Origin: Liquorilactobacillus satsumensis DSM 16230 = JCM 12392
GTDB taxonomy: Bacteria > Bacillota > Bacilli > Lactobacillales > Lactobacillaceae
Assembly: GCF_001435195.1 (NCBI RefSeq)
Contig: NZ_AZFQ01000026.1
Span: 1 to 60,052 of the forward strand
Direction: 5' to 3'
DNA: 60,052 bases
Shown: one piece after another, positions 42,567 through 52,234 of the stretch
How positions within the stretch are numbered: the first letter of the stretch is position 1
How the letters are laid out: each line of letters opens with the position of its first letter
Notes under the pieces: model-generated
What the model was told of the DNA's origin: nothing
Database searches by the model: none
What the model saw: the letters and a program-made list of their open reading frames with translations, nothing else
Translations under genes and position numbers: made by a program

Positions 42567-43442
42567 ATGGATGAACTTCAGCGAATTTGGAAAAGACACC
42601 AGTATGTGGCTCGTGCATCAACAGCTTTTATTTATGGCATTCTTGTTTCAATCGCGATGAATTTTTTTTGGACACCAGGTAAGATTTATTCTTCCGGAAT
42701 CACCGGTTTGGCGCAGTTATTAGAGACACTTACGAGAAATCAGGGTTTGTTTCACCCATCGACTGCGCTGCTTTTATTTATGTTAAACATTCCGCTTTTT
42801 TTGCTGGCATGGCTCCAAATTGGGCATCGTTTCACTTTATTTACTTTTTTAGCAGTTGTCTTTTCGAGTATAATGATTAAATTATTGAAGCCCATTACAT
42901 TGACAACTGATCCGATTATTTGTGCAATTTTTGGTGCCGCAATCAATGGTTTTGGAACTGGTTTGGCATTGAAAAATGGAATTTCAACTGGCGGCTTGGA
43001 TATCATCGGGTTGACGCTGCGCAAAAAGACTGGCAAAAGTATCGGGACCATCAATATGTGTTTTAATGCCTTTATTGTGTTAGCAGCGGGCGCTGTTTAC
43101 GGGTGGCCGTATGCTTTTTATTCTGCTCTGGGTCTGATTGTCAATGCACGTGTCATGGATATGGTGTACACACGCCAACAAAAAATGCAGGTCATGATTG
43201 TCACAAACAAGCCGAGAAGTGTGGTTGACTGTATTCAAAGCCATATGCGGCGCGGAATTACAATTGTTCACGGTGCAGAAGGCGCATATCGGCATGATAA
43301 AAAAACAATTCTATTTACCGTTATTTCACGCTATGAGCAGCATGATCTCAAAGCTGCAATGGAAGAATCCGATCCGTATGCGTTTGTTAGTATTGCGGAA
43401 AATGTCCAGATTATGGGCCGCTTTTATGAACCAGAACCTTAA
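42567..43442 (+). CDS. YitT/DUF2179 family membrane protein
   Basis: A 291-residue protein with five or six N-terminal membrane helices (about 15-215) and a cytosolic DUF2179 domain (about 220-288, around SHMRRGITIVHGAEGAYRHD). The conserved GLALKNGISTGGLDIIGL segment is typical of the YitT family, whose substrate or function is not settled. AAGGAG precedes the ATG. Lies 30 nt after msrA. Confidence 0.88.
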   Translation: MDELQRIWKRHQYVARASTAFIYGILVSIAMNFFWTPGKIYSSGITGLAQLLETLTRNQGLFHPSTALLLFMLNIPLFLLAWLQIGHRFTLFTFLAVVFSSIMIKLLKPITLTTDPIICAIFGAAINGFGTGLALKNGISTGGLDIIGLTLRKKTGKSIGTINMCFNAFIVLAAGAVYGWPYAFYSALGLIVNARVMDMVYTRQQKMQVMIVTNKPRSVVDCIQSHMRRGITIVHGAEGAYRHDKKTILFTVISRYEQHDLKAAMEESDPYAFVSIAENVQIMGRFYEPEP

Positions 43443-43482
43443 ATTATTTCCACTAATTTAAAAAATCAAGGAGGCTTTACAT

Positions 43483-44385
43483 ATGTTATTAGGTTCACAT
43501 GTAGGGATGAAGGGCAAAGAGATGTTTTTGGGCTCTGCCCAAGAAGCGGCTGCCTATCATGCCACTACTTTTATGATCTATACAGGCGCGCCACAAAATA
43601 CGCGCAGAAAGCCGATTGCTGAAATGAATATTCCAGCAGGCAAAGAGTTTATGCAACAACATGGTCTTAGCAATATTGTGATTCATGCTCCATATATTAT
43701 TAACCTTGGAAATACTAAAAAGCCTGAAAATTTCACTTTTGCAGTTTCGTTTTTGCACGATGAAATTGAGCGAGCTGAAGCATTGGGTGCAAAACAGATG
43801 ACATTCCATCCAGGGGCACATGTGGGTGCCGGCGCTCCCGCAGCAATTGCCAATATTATTAAGGGCTTGAATGAAGTGCTTACCCCAGAACAAGATTTGC
43901 AAATTGCAATTGAAACAATGGCTGGGAAGGGAACCGAAGTTGGGAAAACATTTGAAGAATTAGCACAAATTATTGCTGGAGTTACCTACAATGAAAAGCT
44001 GTCAGTTACTTTCGATACTTGCCATACAAATGATGCAGGATACAATGTAAAGGATGACTTTGATGGTGTTTTGAATGAGTTTGACCATATCATTGGATTG
44101 GACCGTTTGAAAGTCGTCCATGTCAATGATTCAAAGAATGAGCGTGGTGCGCATAAAGATCGGCATGAAAATCTTGGCTTTGGCACGATCGGCTTTTCCA
44201 CTTTGAACTACATTGTGCACCATCCACAACTCGCAGAGTTACCCAAAATCATGGAGACTCCTTATGTTGGACCAGACAAAAATCATAAGTATCCGCCATA
44301 TGCTTTTGAAATTGAAATGCTTAAAACACAAACATTTGACCCGGAAATGCAAAAAAAGGTATTGGCACAAGCCGGCAAATTATAA
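43483..44385 (+). CDS. nfo: Endonuclease IV (AP endonuclease)
   Basis: Zinc-dependent AP endonuclease for base excision repair. Metal-site motifs are visible in order: GSHVGMKG (4-11), [57 protein letters not shown] and METPYVGP. 300 residues, single TIM-barrel domain. AAGGAGG upstream of the ATG. Confidence 0.96.
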   Translation: MLLGSHVGMKGKEMFLGSAQEAAAYHATTFMIYTGAPQNTRRKPIAEMNIPAGKEFMQQHGLSNIVIHAPYIINLGNTKKPENFTFAVSFLHDEIERAEALGAKQMTFHPGAHVGAGAPAAIANIIKGLNEVLTPEQDLQIAIETMAGKGTEVGKTFEELAQIIAGVTYNEKLSVTFDTCHTNDAGYNVKDDFDGVLNEFDHIIGLDRLKVVHVNDSKNERGAHKDRHENLGFGTIGFSTLNYIVHHPQLAELPKIMETPYVGPDKNHKYPPYAFEIEMLKTQTFDPEMQKKVLAQAGKL

Positions 44386-44496
44386 ATACAGCCCGGTAAT
44401 TAATGCGCGCCTTTAACCTAATTGAATAGATAAATGGCAAAGTAGTTTAAAGTTAGTGAAGTGTTCCATAGTTAAAGTAAATAACCTTTTTAAGCT

Positions 44497-44539
44497 AAGC
44501 GACTTGCGTTGACCTTGGTCAGTAGCGGGCCGCTTTTTT
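44497..44539 (+). terminator. Terminator after nfo
   Basis: AAGCG (44497-44501) pairs with CGCTT (44531-44535), with inner helices including TGACC/GGTCA, ending in six T's. A TATAAT at 44566-44571 with TTGTCG 18 nt upstream is a likely lplA promoter. Confidence 0.75.
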
Positions 44540-44615
44540 GATTGTCGTATTTTAAGTGAAAGCGTTATAATACAGAGGTTAACAAAGATCAGCTAAAAAG
44601 TAAGGAGCGATGAAA

Positions 44616-45632
44616 ATGCGGTATGTAGTGATGCCTACAACAGATATTAGACGAAATTTGGCAACTGAGCAGTACTTAATGCAAAGCAATAAGATTGAAC
44701 TGCCTTTTATGCTTTTTTATATTCAAAAGCCCTGTATCATTGTCGGTCGGAATCAGAATACATTTGAGGAAATTAATGAAGCATATTGTCGAAAACATCA
44801 GATTGTTGTAACACGCAGACTTTCAGGCGGCGGGGCGATGTATGATGACTTAGGGAATCTTTCATTTAGTTTTGTTGTTCCAGCTGATCGGCGTCTTTTT
44901 GGCGATTTTAAGCAATTGGTTGCACCAGTCGTAACAGCTTTACATGCAATGGGGGCAACTGGAGCTGCGGTTACAGGTCGAAATGACATTGTGATTGCGG
45001 GCAAAAAATTTTCTGGCAATGCAATGTATACTAAAGGCGGAAAGACATTCTGTCATGGAACCCTCATGTTTAATGTTGATCTTGCCGAAGTTACTAAAGC
45101 ATTGAACGTCCCGGCAGACAAAATTGCTTCAAAAGGCATCAAGTCTGTGCGTAGCCGCGTAACCAACTTGATGCCTTATTTAGATAAACAATATCAAGGA
45201 ATCACAACAGCAGACTTCCGGGATGCGCTAATTTTGAAGATTCTCAAAGCAGATTCTTTGCAAGCGATGCGGCAGTCTGAGTATCATTTAGATAGTGAAG
45301 ATGAAGCGCAGATTGAGCAGTTGGTGGCAAAGTATTATGCTAATTGGGACTGGGTTTATGGCAATTCCCCACAATTTACGGTTAAGAAGAGGAAACATTT
45401 TAAAAATGGCACGATTGACGTGCGCTTCTTAGTTGAAAAAGGATTAATCCAGGAAGTTACAATTTATGGTGACTTCTTCGGGACACAGCCAGTGAGTGAC
45501 TTACAGGCCAAATTAAAGGGCTTGCCTTTTAAGCATGCACAACTAAGTGCTGTTCTAGAAGGACAGCACTTAGATAATTATTTTGCAGGTATTCCACAAG
45601 AAGAGGTACTTGCCTTGTTTACGAGTGAATAG
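44616..45632 (+). CDS. lplA: Lipoate-protein ligase
   Basis: Attaches lipoate to 2-oxoacid dehydrogenase and related subunits via lipoyl-AMP. RRLSGGGAMYDDLGNLSFSF (about 69-88) and the catalytic-lysine motif GKKFSGNAMY are conserved, and the C-terminal accessory domain is present. ATG at 44616 has AAGGAG 8 nt upstream; the ATG at 44610 is only 2 nt from it. 338 residues. Its stop is only 6 nt from the convergent ppsR stop. A perfect hairpin lies inside the 3' end of the gene. Confidence 0.93.
   Translation: MRYVVMPTTDIRRNLATEQYLMQSNKIELPFMLFYIQKPCIIVGRNQNTFEEINEAYCRKHQIVVTRRLSGGGAMYDDLGNLSFSFVVPADRRLFGDFKQLVAPVVTALHAMGATGAAVTGRNDIVIAGKKFSGNAMYTKGGKTFCHGTLMFNVDLAEVTKALNVPADKIASKGIKSVRSRVTNLMPYLDKQYQGITTADFRDALILKILKADSLQAMRQSEYHLDSEDEAQIEQLVAKYYANWDWVYGNSPQFTVKKRKHFKNGTIDVRFLVEKGLIQEVTIYGDFFGTQPVSDLQAKLKGLPFKHAQLSAVLEGQHLDNYFAGIPQEEVLALFTSE
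45543..45573 (+). other. Perfect hairpin inside the lplA 3' coding end
   Basis: CTAAGTGCTGT (45543-45553) and ACAGCACTTAG (45563-45573) form an 11-bp perfect stem with a 9-nt loop, followed by ATAATTATTTT. It lies where lplA and ppsR transcripts converge, and may serve as a coding-embedded terminator or barrier to readthrough. Confidence 0.45.
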
Positions 45633-45638
45633 CTTCAA

Positions 45639-46454
45639 TCAGTGATTAAGCGGCAAACTTTCGGTAATTAAGGTAGCAGTTTCTTCGATTGATTTGTTTG
45701 AAACATTAATTACAAGGCAGCCAATTTTGTGGTAAAGTTTTTCTGCAAACGCTAATTCAGCTTCGATATTGTTTAGATTTGAATAATTTGTTTCAGGGTT
45801 AAGGCCGTATGTGACCAGTCGTTCACGGCGAATATTGTTCAATACTTGCGGATCATTAGTCAAACCAAAGATTTTTTTGGGATCTACCTGCCATAACTCT
45901 TCTGGGATTCTTGTCTGAGGAACCAGCGGCAAATTGGCAACTTTGTAATTTTTATTTGCTAAATACAAAGAAAGTGGAGTCTTTGAGGTGCGTGAGACTC
46001 CTAAAAGAACAATATCTGCTTTTAGAAAACCAGTCGGATCTTTACCATCATCGTAAGTAACAGCAAATTCAAGTGCCTCAATCCGACTAAAGTATGTTTT
46101 GTTTAATTTGTGGTTGCGGCCTGCTTGGAGAAGAGGTGTTGTGCCAGTCTTGCTGCTGATTGTCTGAATGAGCTTTGACATGCCGTCAAGGACGCAAAGC
46201 TGATTTTCGGCGCAAAACTTGTTAACATAGGCGGCAAGTCCCTTTCCAACGAGAGTATGCACAATAAAAGCATCTGCGCGCTTTGCCTGTTCTAAAATTC
46301 CTGCAAGCAAAGAGGTCGTCTTGGTTAGGGGAAAGCGCTGATAGTCAAATTCGACATCTGGAAACTGAACTGTTGCGGCCGTTGCTAAATTATACGCTGT
46401 TTCACCAATTGAATCAGAAATGATGAAAACAGCCATTTTTTTCTTCACATCCAT
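45639..46454 (-). CDS. ppsR: PEP synthase/PPDK regulatory protein (DUF299)
   Basis: Bifunctional ADP-dependent kinase/Pi-dependent phosphorylase family acting on pyruvate phosphate dikinase or PEP synthase. The 271-residue product has FIISDSIGETAYNLA near the N-terminus and the P-loop-like GVSRTSKTPLSLYLA. The start at 46454 (GGAGG upstream) is preferred; the frame extends to 46541 with atypical residues. No PPDK or PEP synthase gene is in the window. Divergent from rpsU. Confidence 0.9.
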   Translation of the reverse strand: MDVKKKMAVFIISDSIGETAYNLATAATVQFPDVEFDYQRFPLTKTTSLLAGILEQAKRADAFIVHTLVGKGLAAYVNKFCAENQLCVLDGMSKLIQTISSKTGTTPLLQAGRNHKLNKTYFSRIEALEFAVTYDDGKDPTGFLKADIVLLGVSRTSKTPLSLYLANKNYKVANLPLVPQTRIPEELWQVDPKKIFGLTNDPQVLNNIRRERLVTYGLNPETNYSNLNNIEAELAFAEKLYHKIGCLVINVSNKSIEETATLITESLPLNH

Positions 46455-46571
46455 CTTTTTTCCTCCAGTTGCTGAATAGTTTTTGAACTCCTTTAGTATA
46501 CAGGAATAATTTAAGAAAAGGGTGTTAGAGCTTAAGAACAATTAAATTATTGATTTGTTGCCGATGTGTTA

Positions 46572-46600
46572 TTGACGTGCTATAAAGGTTTATGTATAAT
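46572..46600 (+). promoter_or_regulatory. rpsU promoter
   Basis: TTGACG (46572-46577), 17-nt spacer, TATAAT (46595-46600): a near-consensus promoter, leaving a 5' leader of about 70 nt. Confidence 0.85.
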
Positions 46601-46678
46601 AGTTAAGAACTGTTAAAAGTTTGTGTATTTATGCAGAATATAACGGTTACATTTTAAGCTCGGAGGGAGGGAAACAAA

Positions 46679-46864
46679 ATGTCAAAGACAGTCGTTCGTA
46701 AAAACGAATCTCTTGATGATGCTCTTCGTCGCTTCAAACGTTCCGTTTCAAAAACTGGTACTTTACAAGAATACCGGAAACGTGAGTTCTATGAGAAGCC
46801 TAGTGTGAAACGCAAGAAAAAATCTGAAGCAGCAAGAAAGCGTAAAAATAAGCGTCGTTTCTAA
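46679..46864 (+). CDS. rpsU: 30S ribosomal protein S21
   Basis: A 61-residue, highly basic protein with [20 protein letters not shown] at the N-terminus and a Lys/Arg-rich tail, as in bacterial S21. GGAGGGAGG precedes the ATG. yqeY follows after 21 nt, the standard rpsU-yqeY pair. Confidence 0.97.
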   Translation: MSKTVVRKNESLDDALRRFKRSVSKTGTLQEYRKREFYEKPSVKRKKKSEAARKRKNKRRF

Positions 46865-46885
46865 TTCCTAAGGAGGATAGAACTG

Positions 46886-47329
46886 ATGAGCTTACTTGAT
46901 TCATTAAATAATGATTTGAAAACTGCGATGAAGGCTCACGATAAAGAGACTTTGAGTACTGTGCGGATGTTAAAAGCAGCCGTAATGAACGAGCAGATCA
47001 AAACTGGTCAACCATTGACTTCTGATGAAGAAATCAGTGTGTTATCTCGTGAATTGAAACAGCGAAAAGATTCTTTAGCAGAGTTTTCAAAGGCGCAGCG
47101 TGCCGACTTGGTTTCTGGTCTTGAAAAAGAAATTAAAGTTGTCGAGCGTTACCTGCCACAGCAATTAAGTGAAGCAGAGGTCCATGAGATTGTTGCAGAA
47201 ACAATCAAACAGGTTAATGCTTCCTCAAAAGCTGATTTTGGTAAAGTGATGGGCGCAGTGATGCCTAAAGTTAAAGGGCGTGCTGATGGCAAGCTGGTAA
47301 ATGCGGCGGTTAAGTCGTTATTAGGTTAG
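46886..47329 (+). CDS. yqeY: GatB/YqeY domain protein
   Basis: A 147-residue free-standing YqeY domain: N-terminal helical part ([20 protein letters not shown], about 6-25) and C-terminal part with [20 protein letters not shown]. The domain resembles the tRNA-binding tail of GatB, but the free protein has no settled role. AAGGAGG ribosome site. Confidence 0.93.
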   Translation: MSLLDSLNNDLKTAMKAHDKETLSTVRMLKAAVMNEQIKTGQPLTSDEEISVLSRELKQRKDSLAEFSKAQRADLVSGLEKEIKVVERYLPQQLSEAEVHEIVAETIKQVNASSKADFGKVMGAVMPKVKGRADGKLVNAAVKSLLG

Positions 47330-47340
47330 TAATTAATAGT

Positions 47341-47406
47341 ATTCAACTGGTTTTAGTTGAATCCAAGCTGAAATGGAATCCTACGGGTTTTGTTTCAGCT
47401 TTTTTT
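47341..47406 (+). terminator. Tandem hairpins/terminator after yqeY
   Basis: ATTCAACT/AGTTGAAT (47341-47362) is a perfect 8-bp hairpin. AAGCTGAAA (47365-47373) and TTTCAGCTT (47393-47401), extended inside by further pairs, then run into seven T's. TATAAT at 47422-47427 may belong to the phoH promoter. Confidence 0.85.
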
Positions 47407-47452
47407 ATGCTATGATTTGCATATAATGCTTAATTGAGGGAGTCTATGCGGA

Positions 47453-48436
47453 TTGGCTGAAAAACAATTAGTTGAAAAAGAGTTTAAAATAGAGGATTCA
47501 CAACAAAGTGCTGCTTTGTTGGGGACACATGATAAGTATGTTAAACTGCTTGAAGAAAATGAAAATGTTATTATCAGTCCTTTTGGTGACCAAATAAAAA
47601 TTAAGGGTGAAGCAGCCGCTGTTGACCGTACGCTGGCAGTTTTGCAGCAGCTTGCAGCCGTCTTGGGACAAGGCGTAACCCTTGGAAATGCAGATGTCCT
47701 TTCAGCAATTAAGATGGCTGAACGTGGGACCTTAACGTATTTCCGTGATCTTTACACCGATGTACTTTTAAAAGATCAAAAGAAGCGGCCAATTCGGGTT
47801 AAGAGCTTTGGCCAGCGTCAGTATGTTCAAGCTATTAGAAACAATGACTTAATCTTCGGGATTGGACCTGCGGGTACTGGGAAAACATTTCTAGCCGTTG
47901 TAATGGCAATCTCAGCGCTGAAGAAGAATCAAGTAGAACGTGTTATTTTAACGCGTCCCGCGGTTGAAGCAGGTGAATCTTTGGGCTTTTTGCCGGGCGA
48001 TCTCAAAGAAAAAGTTGATCCGTATTTACGCCCTATCTATGATGCTTTGCATGCAATCTTAGGTAAAGAGCACACGGAAAGACTGCTTGATCGTGGCGTT
48101 ATTGAGATTGCTCCACTTGCTTATATGCGGGGACGGACTTTAGAAAACGCCTTTGTAATTTTGGATGAGGCCCAAAATACTACCCGAGCGCAGATGAAGA
48201 TGTTTTTAACCCGTCTTGGTTTTGGTTCGAAGATGGTTGTGAATGGTGATCAGACACAAATCGACCTGCCCCGCGGTCATAGCCAAAGCGGCCTGATTGA
48301 TGCACAAAGAGTTTTACAAGGGCGCCCCCATATTGCGTTTGTTAACTTCGATGCTGCTGACGTAGTCCGTCATCCAGTTGTTGCGGAGATCATTGAAGCT
48401 TATGCAAATCAAAGTAAAGAAGAAGGACGAGTGTAG
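47453..48436 (+). CDS. phoH: PhoH-like ATPase
   Basis: A 327-residue P-loop NTPase with a Walker A GPAGTGKT at 138-145 and Walker B VILDEAQN; the N-terminal part has a KH-like region. Associated by context with RNA metabolism because ybeY and era always neighbour it. TTG start with GAGGGAG 10 nt upstream; a nearby ATG at 47445 runs into a stop after four codons. Overlaps the start of ybeY. Confidence 0.92.
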   Translation: MAEKQLVEKEFKIEDSQQSAALLGTHDKYVKLLEENENVIISPFGDQIKIKGEAAAVDRTLAVLQQLAAVLGQGVTLGNADVLSAIKMAERGTLTYFRDLYTDVLLKDQKKRPIRVKSFGQRQYVQAIRNNDLIFGIGPAGTGKTFLAVVMAISALKKNQVERVILTRPAVEAGESLGFLPGDLKEKVDPYLRPIYDALHAILGKEHTERLLDRGVIEIAPLAYMRGRTLENAFVILDEAQNTTRAQMKMFLTRLGFGSKMVVNGDQTQIDLPRGHSQSGLIDAQRVLQGRPHIAFVNFDAADVVRHPVVAEIIEAYANQSKEEGRV

Positions 48437-48915
48437 TGGATTTAGAAATTTTTGATGATACCAAAAAGGTGTCGCAAGCAAGACTTGAATTGGTGCAAAA
48501 AGTATTAGATTTTGCGGGCGCATACATTGATCTACCGGCCGACACTGAGATGTCTGTCACATTAATGGATAATGAGAAGATCCATCAAATCAACAAAAAG
48601 TACCGTGGAGTTGATAAACCAACTGATGTGATTAGTTTTGCGATTGAAGAAGAAAGTGATGATGACACTCCAATCATTCTTCCAGATGATGCTGAATTTG
48701 ATGTTCCTAAAAATATTGGTGATATTATGGTGTCAGTGGACAAGGTTAAGGAACAGGCTGCTTATCTTGGGCACTCTGAAGAGCGGGAACTAGGTTTCCT
48801 AGTCGTGCATGGTTTTTTGCATCTGAACGGCTATGATCATATGCGCAAAGAAGATGAGGAAGTTATGTTTGGATTACAACGAAAGATTTTAGATGCTTAT
48901 GGACTTAAAAAATAA
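48436..48915 (+). CDS. ybeY: Endoribonuclease YbeY
   Basis: Zinc-dependent endoribonuclease for 16S rRNA maturation and ribosome quality control. HGFLHLNGYDH near the C-terminus is the three-histidine metal site, and YRGVDKPTDVISFAI is the conserved substrate-cleft segment. 159 residues. GTG start overlapping the phoH stop. dgkA begins inside its last codons. Confidence 0.96.
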   Translation: MDLEIFDDTKKVSQARLELVQKVLDFAGAYIDLPADTEMSVTLMDNEKIHQINKKYRGVDKPTDVISFAIEEESDDDTPIILPDDAEFDVPKNIGDIMVSVDKVKEQAAYLGHSEERELGFLVVHGFLHLNGYDHMRKEDEEVMFGLQRKILDAYGLKK

Positions 48916-49291
48916 AAAGAATAAATGGAAACATCGCCATTTTTGGCAATCTTTTTGTCACGCTTCTGCTGGGTTGTTGACGGCTTGGAAAGAAGAACGG
49001 AATCTGAGGTTTCATTCCTTTGCTGCAATTGCAGTTTTTTTGCTTGCGTGGCTCCTACAGCTTGGCTTATTTGAGTGGCTTTGGCTGGGGCTTTGCGTCA
49101 CTTTGGTATTGGTAAGTGAACTTTGGAATACAGTCTTGGAGAACGTCGTGGATTTGATTACAGAATGTAAACGTGATCCATTGGCAAAAAAAGCTAAGGA
49201 TATTGCATCCGGTGCGGTTTTTGTGACAGCGGTTTTTGCGGCAATTAGCGGCGCGGTTATTTTCATTCCGCACTTATTGGCGTTGTTTTAA
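48893..49291 (+). CDS. dgkA: Undecaprenol/diacylglycerol kinase
   Basis: Small integral membrane kinase; Gram-positive members mainly phosphorylate undecaprenol. The 132-residue protein has three membrane helices and the signature ENVVDLITECKRDPLAKKAKDIASGAV (split by position at about 83-109). ATG 48893 or 48899 could be the start; no strong ribosome site is present, so translation is probably coupled to ybeY, which it overlaps by 23 nt. Confidence 0.92.
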   Translation: MLMDLKNKKNKWKHRHFWQSFCHASAGLLTAWKEERNLRFHSFAAIAVFLLAWLLQLGLFEWLWLGLCVTLVLVSELWNTVLENVVDLITECKRDPLAKKAKDIASGAVFVTAVFAAISGAVIFIPHLLALF

Positions 49292-49312
49292 TATACGAAG
49301 AGAGGTTTATTA

Positions 49313-50215
49313 ATGGAAAGCAAAGCACATTCCGGTTTTGTTGCAATCATCGGGAGACCAAATGTCGGGAAATCGACATTTTTGAATCAAGTAATCGGCG
49401 AAAAGATTGCCATCATGAGTGATAAGGCACAGACCACGCGAAACAAGATTCAAGGAATCTATACAACTGCTACAACTCAAATTGTTTTTATAGACACTCC
49501 AGGGATTCATAAGCCGCATAGTCGTCTAGGTGATTTCATGGTGCAGTCTGCTTTATCCACTTTAAATGAAGTTGATTGTGTAATTTTTATGGTTAATGCT
49601 ACTGAAAAAAAAGGCAAAGGCGATCAATTCATTATTGAGCGTCTAAAACAGGTAAAACAGCCTATCTTCTTGGTCATTAACAAAATTGATCAGGTTCATC
49701 CTGATGACTTATTGGCAATTGTTGATTCTTATCGCAATGAATTAGCTTTTAAAGAAGTTTTCCCAATTTCAGCTCTCAAAGGAAATAATTGTGAAGAATT
49801 GGTAGCGACACTTGGAAAACAGTTGCCAGCCGGACCGCAATTTTATCCGGATGATCAGATTACGGATCATCCAGAACGTTTTATTGCAGGAGAATTGGTT
49901 AGAGAACAGGTGCTCAAGGTAACACGCGAAGAAGTACCGCATTCTGTGGCTGTAATTGTCGATAGAATTCATCGTGAAGATGAAGAAAAAGTACTCGTAC
50001 AAGCAACAATTATCGTTGAGCGCGGCTCGCAAAAGGGAATCTTAATCGGAAAGGGCGGTAAAATGCTCAAACTGATCGGAACTCGAGCTAGAAAAGAGAT
50101 CGAACATCTTTTGGGTGACCGTGTCTATCTTGAACTTTGGGTCAAAGTTCAAGAAAATTGGCGGGATAAAAAAGCTGATCTGCAGGCTTTTGGTTACAAG
50201 CAAGACGATTATTAA
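49313..50215 (+). CDS. era: GTPase Era
   Basis: 16S rRNA-binding GTPase in 30S assembly. The G domain has [14 protein letters not shown] (about 14-27), DTPGIHKPH and [10 protein letters not shown], followed by a C-terminal KH domain ([19 protein letters not shown]). 300 residues. AGAGAGG precedes the ATG. In the phoH-ybeY-dgkA-era-recO operon. Confidence 0.97.
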   Translation: MESKAHSGFVAIIGRPNVGKSTFLNQVIGEKIAIMSDKAQTTRNKIQGIYTTATTQIVFIDTPGIHKPHSRLGDFMVQSALSTLNEVDCVIFMVNATEKKGKGDQFIIERLKQVKQPIFLVINKIDQVHPDDLLAIVDSYRNELAFKEVFPISALKGNNCEELVATLGKQLPAGPQFYPDDQITDHPERFIAGELVREQVLKVTREEVPHSVAVIVDRIHREDEEKVLVQATIIVERGSQKGILIGKGGKMLKLIGTRARKEIEHLLGDRVYLELWVKVQENWRDKKADLQAFGYKQDDY

Positions 50216-50239
50216 AAAGCATGACGGGAGGTGGTCAGC

Positions 50240-51034
50240 TTGGGAACGACTAGAATGGCTGAATTTGAAGGAATTGTCATGTTCAGGCGCGATTATCGCG
50301 AACGGGATATGCTGGTTAAGATCTTAACTGACCACTATGGCTTTAAAATGTTTTTTGTCCGTGGGGCGCGTAAACGTGGTTTCAAGCTGGGGGCAGCTAT
50401 TTTGCCCTTTACCACTGCTTCTTACACGGGAACAATTAACGACGACGGCTTGTCTTTTATTGATGCGGTTAAAGATGTTGCGCAGTACCAGCAGATTTGC
50501 CAAGATATTTTATTGAATGCTTATGCAACCTATATTCTAGGATTAGTGGCTGCAGCCTTTGGAGATGCACGCCCACTTGGAATTTGGTATCCGCGGATTG
50601 TGGCGGCTTTAGCTGCAATTGATCATGGACTTGATGCTGGAATTGTGACCAATATTGTTGAACTTCAGTTGCTTGAGAACTTTGGCGTTAAACCGAATCT
50701 AAAAGGGTGTGTCATCTGCGGTCGTCAAAGCGGCACATTCGATTTTTCAGAGAGTTACGGGGGCTTGCTTTGTCAGCAGCACTGGTCAGTTGATCGTAAT
50801 CGGATGCATTTGGATCAGCGGACGGTTTATTTTATGCGCTTCTTAGCCCGCGTGGATCTTTTACGCTTGCGTTCGATTAATCTTAAGGAAGAAACTAAGG
50901 TGAAGCTGCGTGATACGCTAGATCAAATTTATAACAATGATGTTGGGGTCAGCTTGAAGCCTAAACACTTTTTGGATGAGATGTTAAAGCAAAATCAAAA
51001 TATTTTGAAGTTGCGTCCAGGGATTGACAAATAG
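50240..51034 (+). CDS. recO: DNA repair protein RecO
   Basis: Recombination mediator working with RecF and RecR to load RecA. N-terminal OB fold (FEGIVMFRRDYRERDMLVKI) and a helical C-terminal part with a CVICGRQSG...LLCQQH zinc-type cluster. TTG at 50240 is chosen since GGGAGG lies 8 nt upstream; the GTG at 50231 overlaps that site. 264 residues. Confidence 0.92.
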   Translation: MGTTRMAEFEGIVMFRRDYRERDMLVKILTDHYGFKMFFVRGARKRGFKLGAAILPFTTASYTGTINDDGLSFIDAVKDVAQYQQICQDILLNAYATYILGLVAAAFGDARPLGIWYPRIVAALAAIDHGLDAGIVTNIVELQLLENFGVKPNLKGCVICGRQSGTFDFSESYGGLLCQQHWSVDRNRMHLDQRTVYFMRFLARVDLLRLRSINLKEETKVKLRDTLDQIYNNDVGVSLKPKHFLDEMLKQNQNILKLRPGIDK

Positions 51035-51049
51035 TTGTTTGTCAACTAT

Positions 51050-51266
51050 CCTAGTCTTTGAATATGAAGGCAATGATAAAAAAGGGCAATACAATGACTT
51101 GAATAGCGAACTCGGATTGGTGCAAGCGGGTAGGTTGTTTTATTGTTGGCGTTTTTGGAGCCGTAATTAATTAAGTTGCTAGCTTTAGTGCTAGAAGTAG
51201 GGTGGAACCGCGATTAGATCGAATCGTCCCTATGTGACCTTAAATGTGGTTGCATAGGTTTTTTTA
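51050..51266 (+). ncRNA. Glycine T-box leader of glyQS
   Basis: T-box AGGGTGGAACCGCG at 51199-51212; the likely specifier GGC (Gly) is at 51148-51150. The terminator is an 11-bp stem CCTATGTGACC (51229-51239) with GGTTGCATAGG (51248-51258), then seven T's. Uncharged tRNA-Gly would stabilise the antiterminator and allow glyQS transcription. Confidence 0.93.
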
Positions 51267-51316
51267 TGCTTCCAGCTTTTTAAGATCGCTGCGATCAAAA
51301 TTTGAGGAGGGGTAAC

Positions 51317-52234
51317 ATGGCTAAAAAAATGACTTTGCAGGACATTATTTTAACTCTGCAGCAATTTTGGGCAAAACAAGGCTGTATGCTGATGCAGTCA
51401 TATGATACTGAAAAAGGGGCAGGGACGATGAGTCCATATACATTCTTGCGTGCAATTGGACCAGAACCATGGAGTGCAGCGTATGTGGAACCATCACGGC
51501 GTCCTGCTGACGGGCGATATGGTGAAAACCCTAATCGTCTGTATCAACATCATCAGTTCCAAGTAATTATGAAACCATCACCAGAAAATATTCAGGAGTT
51601 GTATCTCGACAGTCTGCGTGCATTAGGCATTGATCCCAAAGAACATGACATTCGGTTTGTTGAGGATAATTGGGAAAATCCTTCAATGGGATGCGCCGGT
51701 GTTGGTTGGGAAGTTTGGCTTGATGGCATGGAAATAACCCAATTCACATATTTCCAACAAGTTGGGGGGCTGGAAGTGCGTCCCGTTGCGGCCGAAGTTA
51801 CATATGGTCTTGAACGACTTTCGTCTTATATTCAAAATGTTAATTCAGTCTTTGAACTTGAGTGGGCTGATGGAGTTAAATATGGTGATATCTTTGGTGA
51901 ACCGGAATATGAACATTCCAAATATTCATTTGAAGAAAGTAATCAGGAAATGCTGTTTAAACTTTTTGATACTTTTGAGACGGAAGCCAAAAAACAGATT
52001 AAAAATGGCTTAGTTCATCCGGCTTACGACTATGTACTAAAATGTAGTCATACATTTAACTTGCTTGATGCACGCGGTGCTGTTTCAGTGACAGAAAGAG
52101 CAGGTTACTTAGCACGCATTCGCAATCTAGCGAAGTCCATTGCCAAGGCTTTTGTGGCAGAAAGAAAGAAATTAGGTTTCCCGTTAATCAAAGATGAAAA
52201 AGTGCGGGCAGCATTGCTGAAGGAGGATAAATGA
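51317..52234 (+). CDS. glyQ: Glycyl-tRNA synthetase alpha subunit
   Basis: Catalytic subunit of the heterotetrameric bacterial GlyRS. The 305-residue product begins [18 protein letters not shown] and has [20 protein letters not shown] plus the [20 protein letters not shown] segment. GAGGAGGGG lies before the ATG at 51317. T-box controlled; its stop overlaps the glyS start. Confidence 0.97.
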   Translation: MAKKMTLQDIILTLQQFWAKQGCMLMQSYDTEKGAGTMSPYTFLRAIGPEPWSAAYVEPSRRPADGRYGENPNRLYQHHQFQVIMKPSPENIQELYLDSLRALGIDPKEHDIRFVEDNWENPSMGCAGVGWEVWLDGMEITQFTYFQQVGGLEVRPVAAEVTYGLERLSSYIQNVNSVFELEWADGVKYGDIFGEPEYEHSKYSFEESNQEMLFKLFDTFETEAKKQIKNGLVHPAYDYVLKCSHTFNLLDARGAVSVTERAGYLARIRNLAKSIAKAFVAERKKLGFPLIKDEKVRAALLKEDK

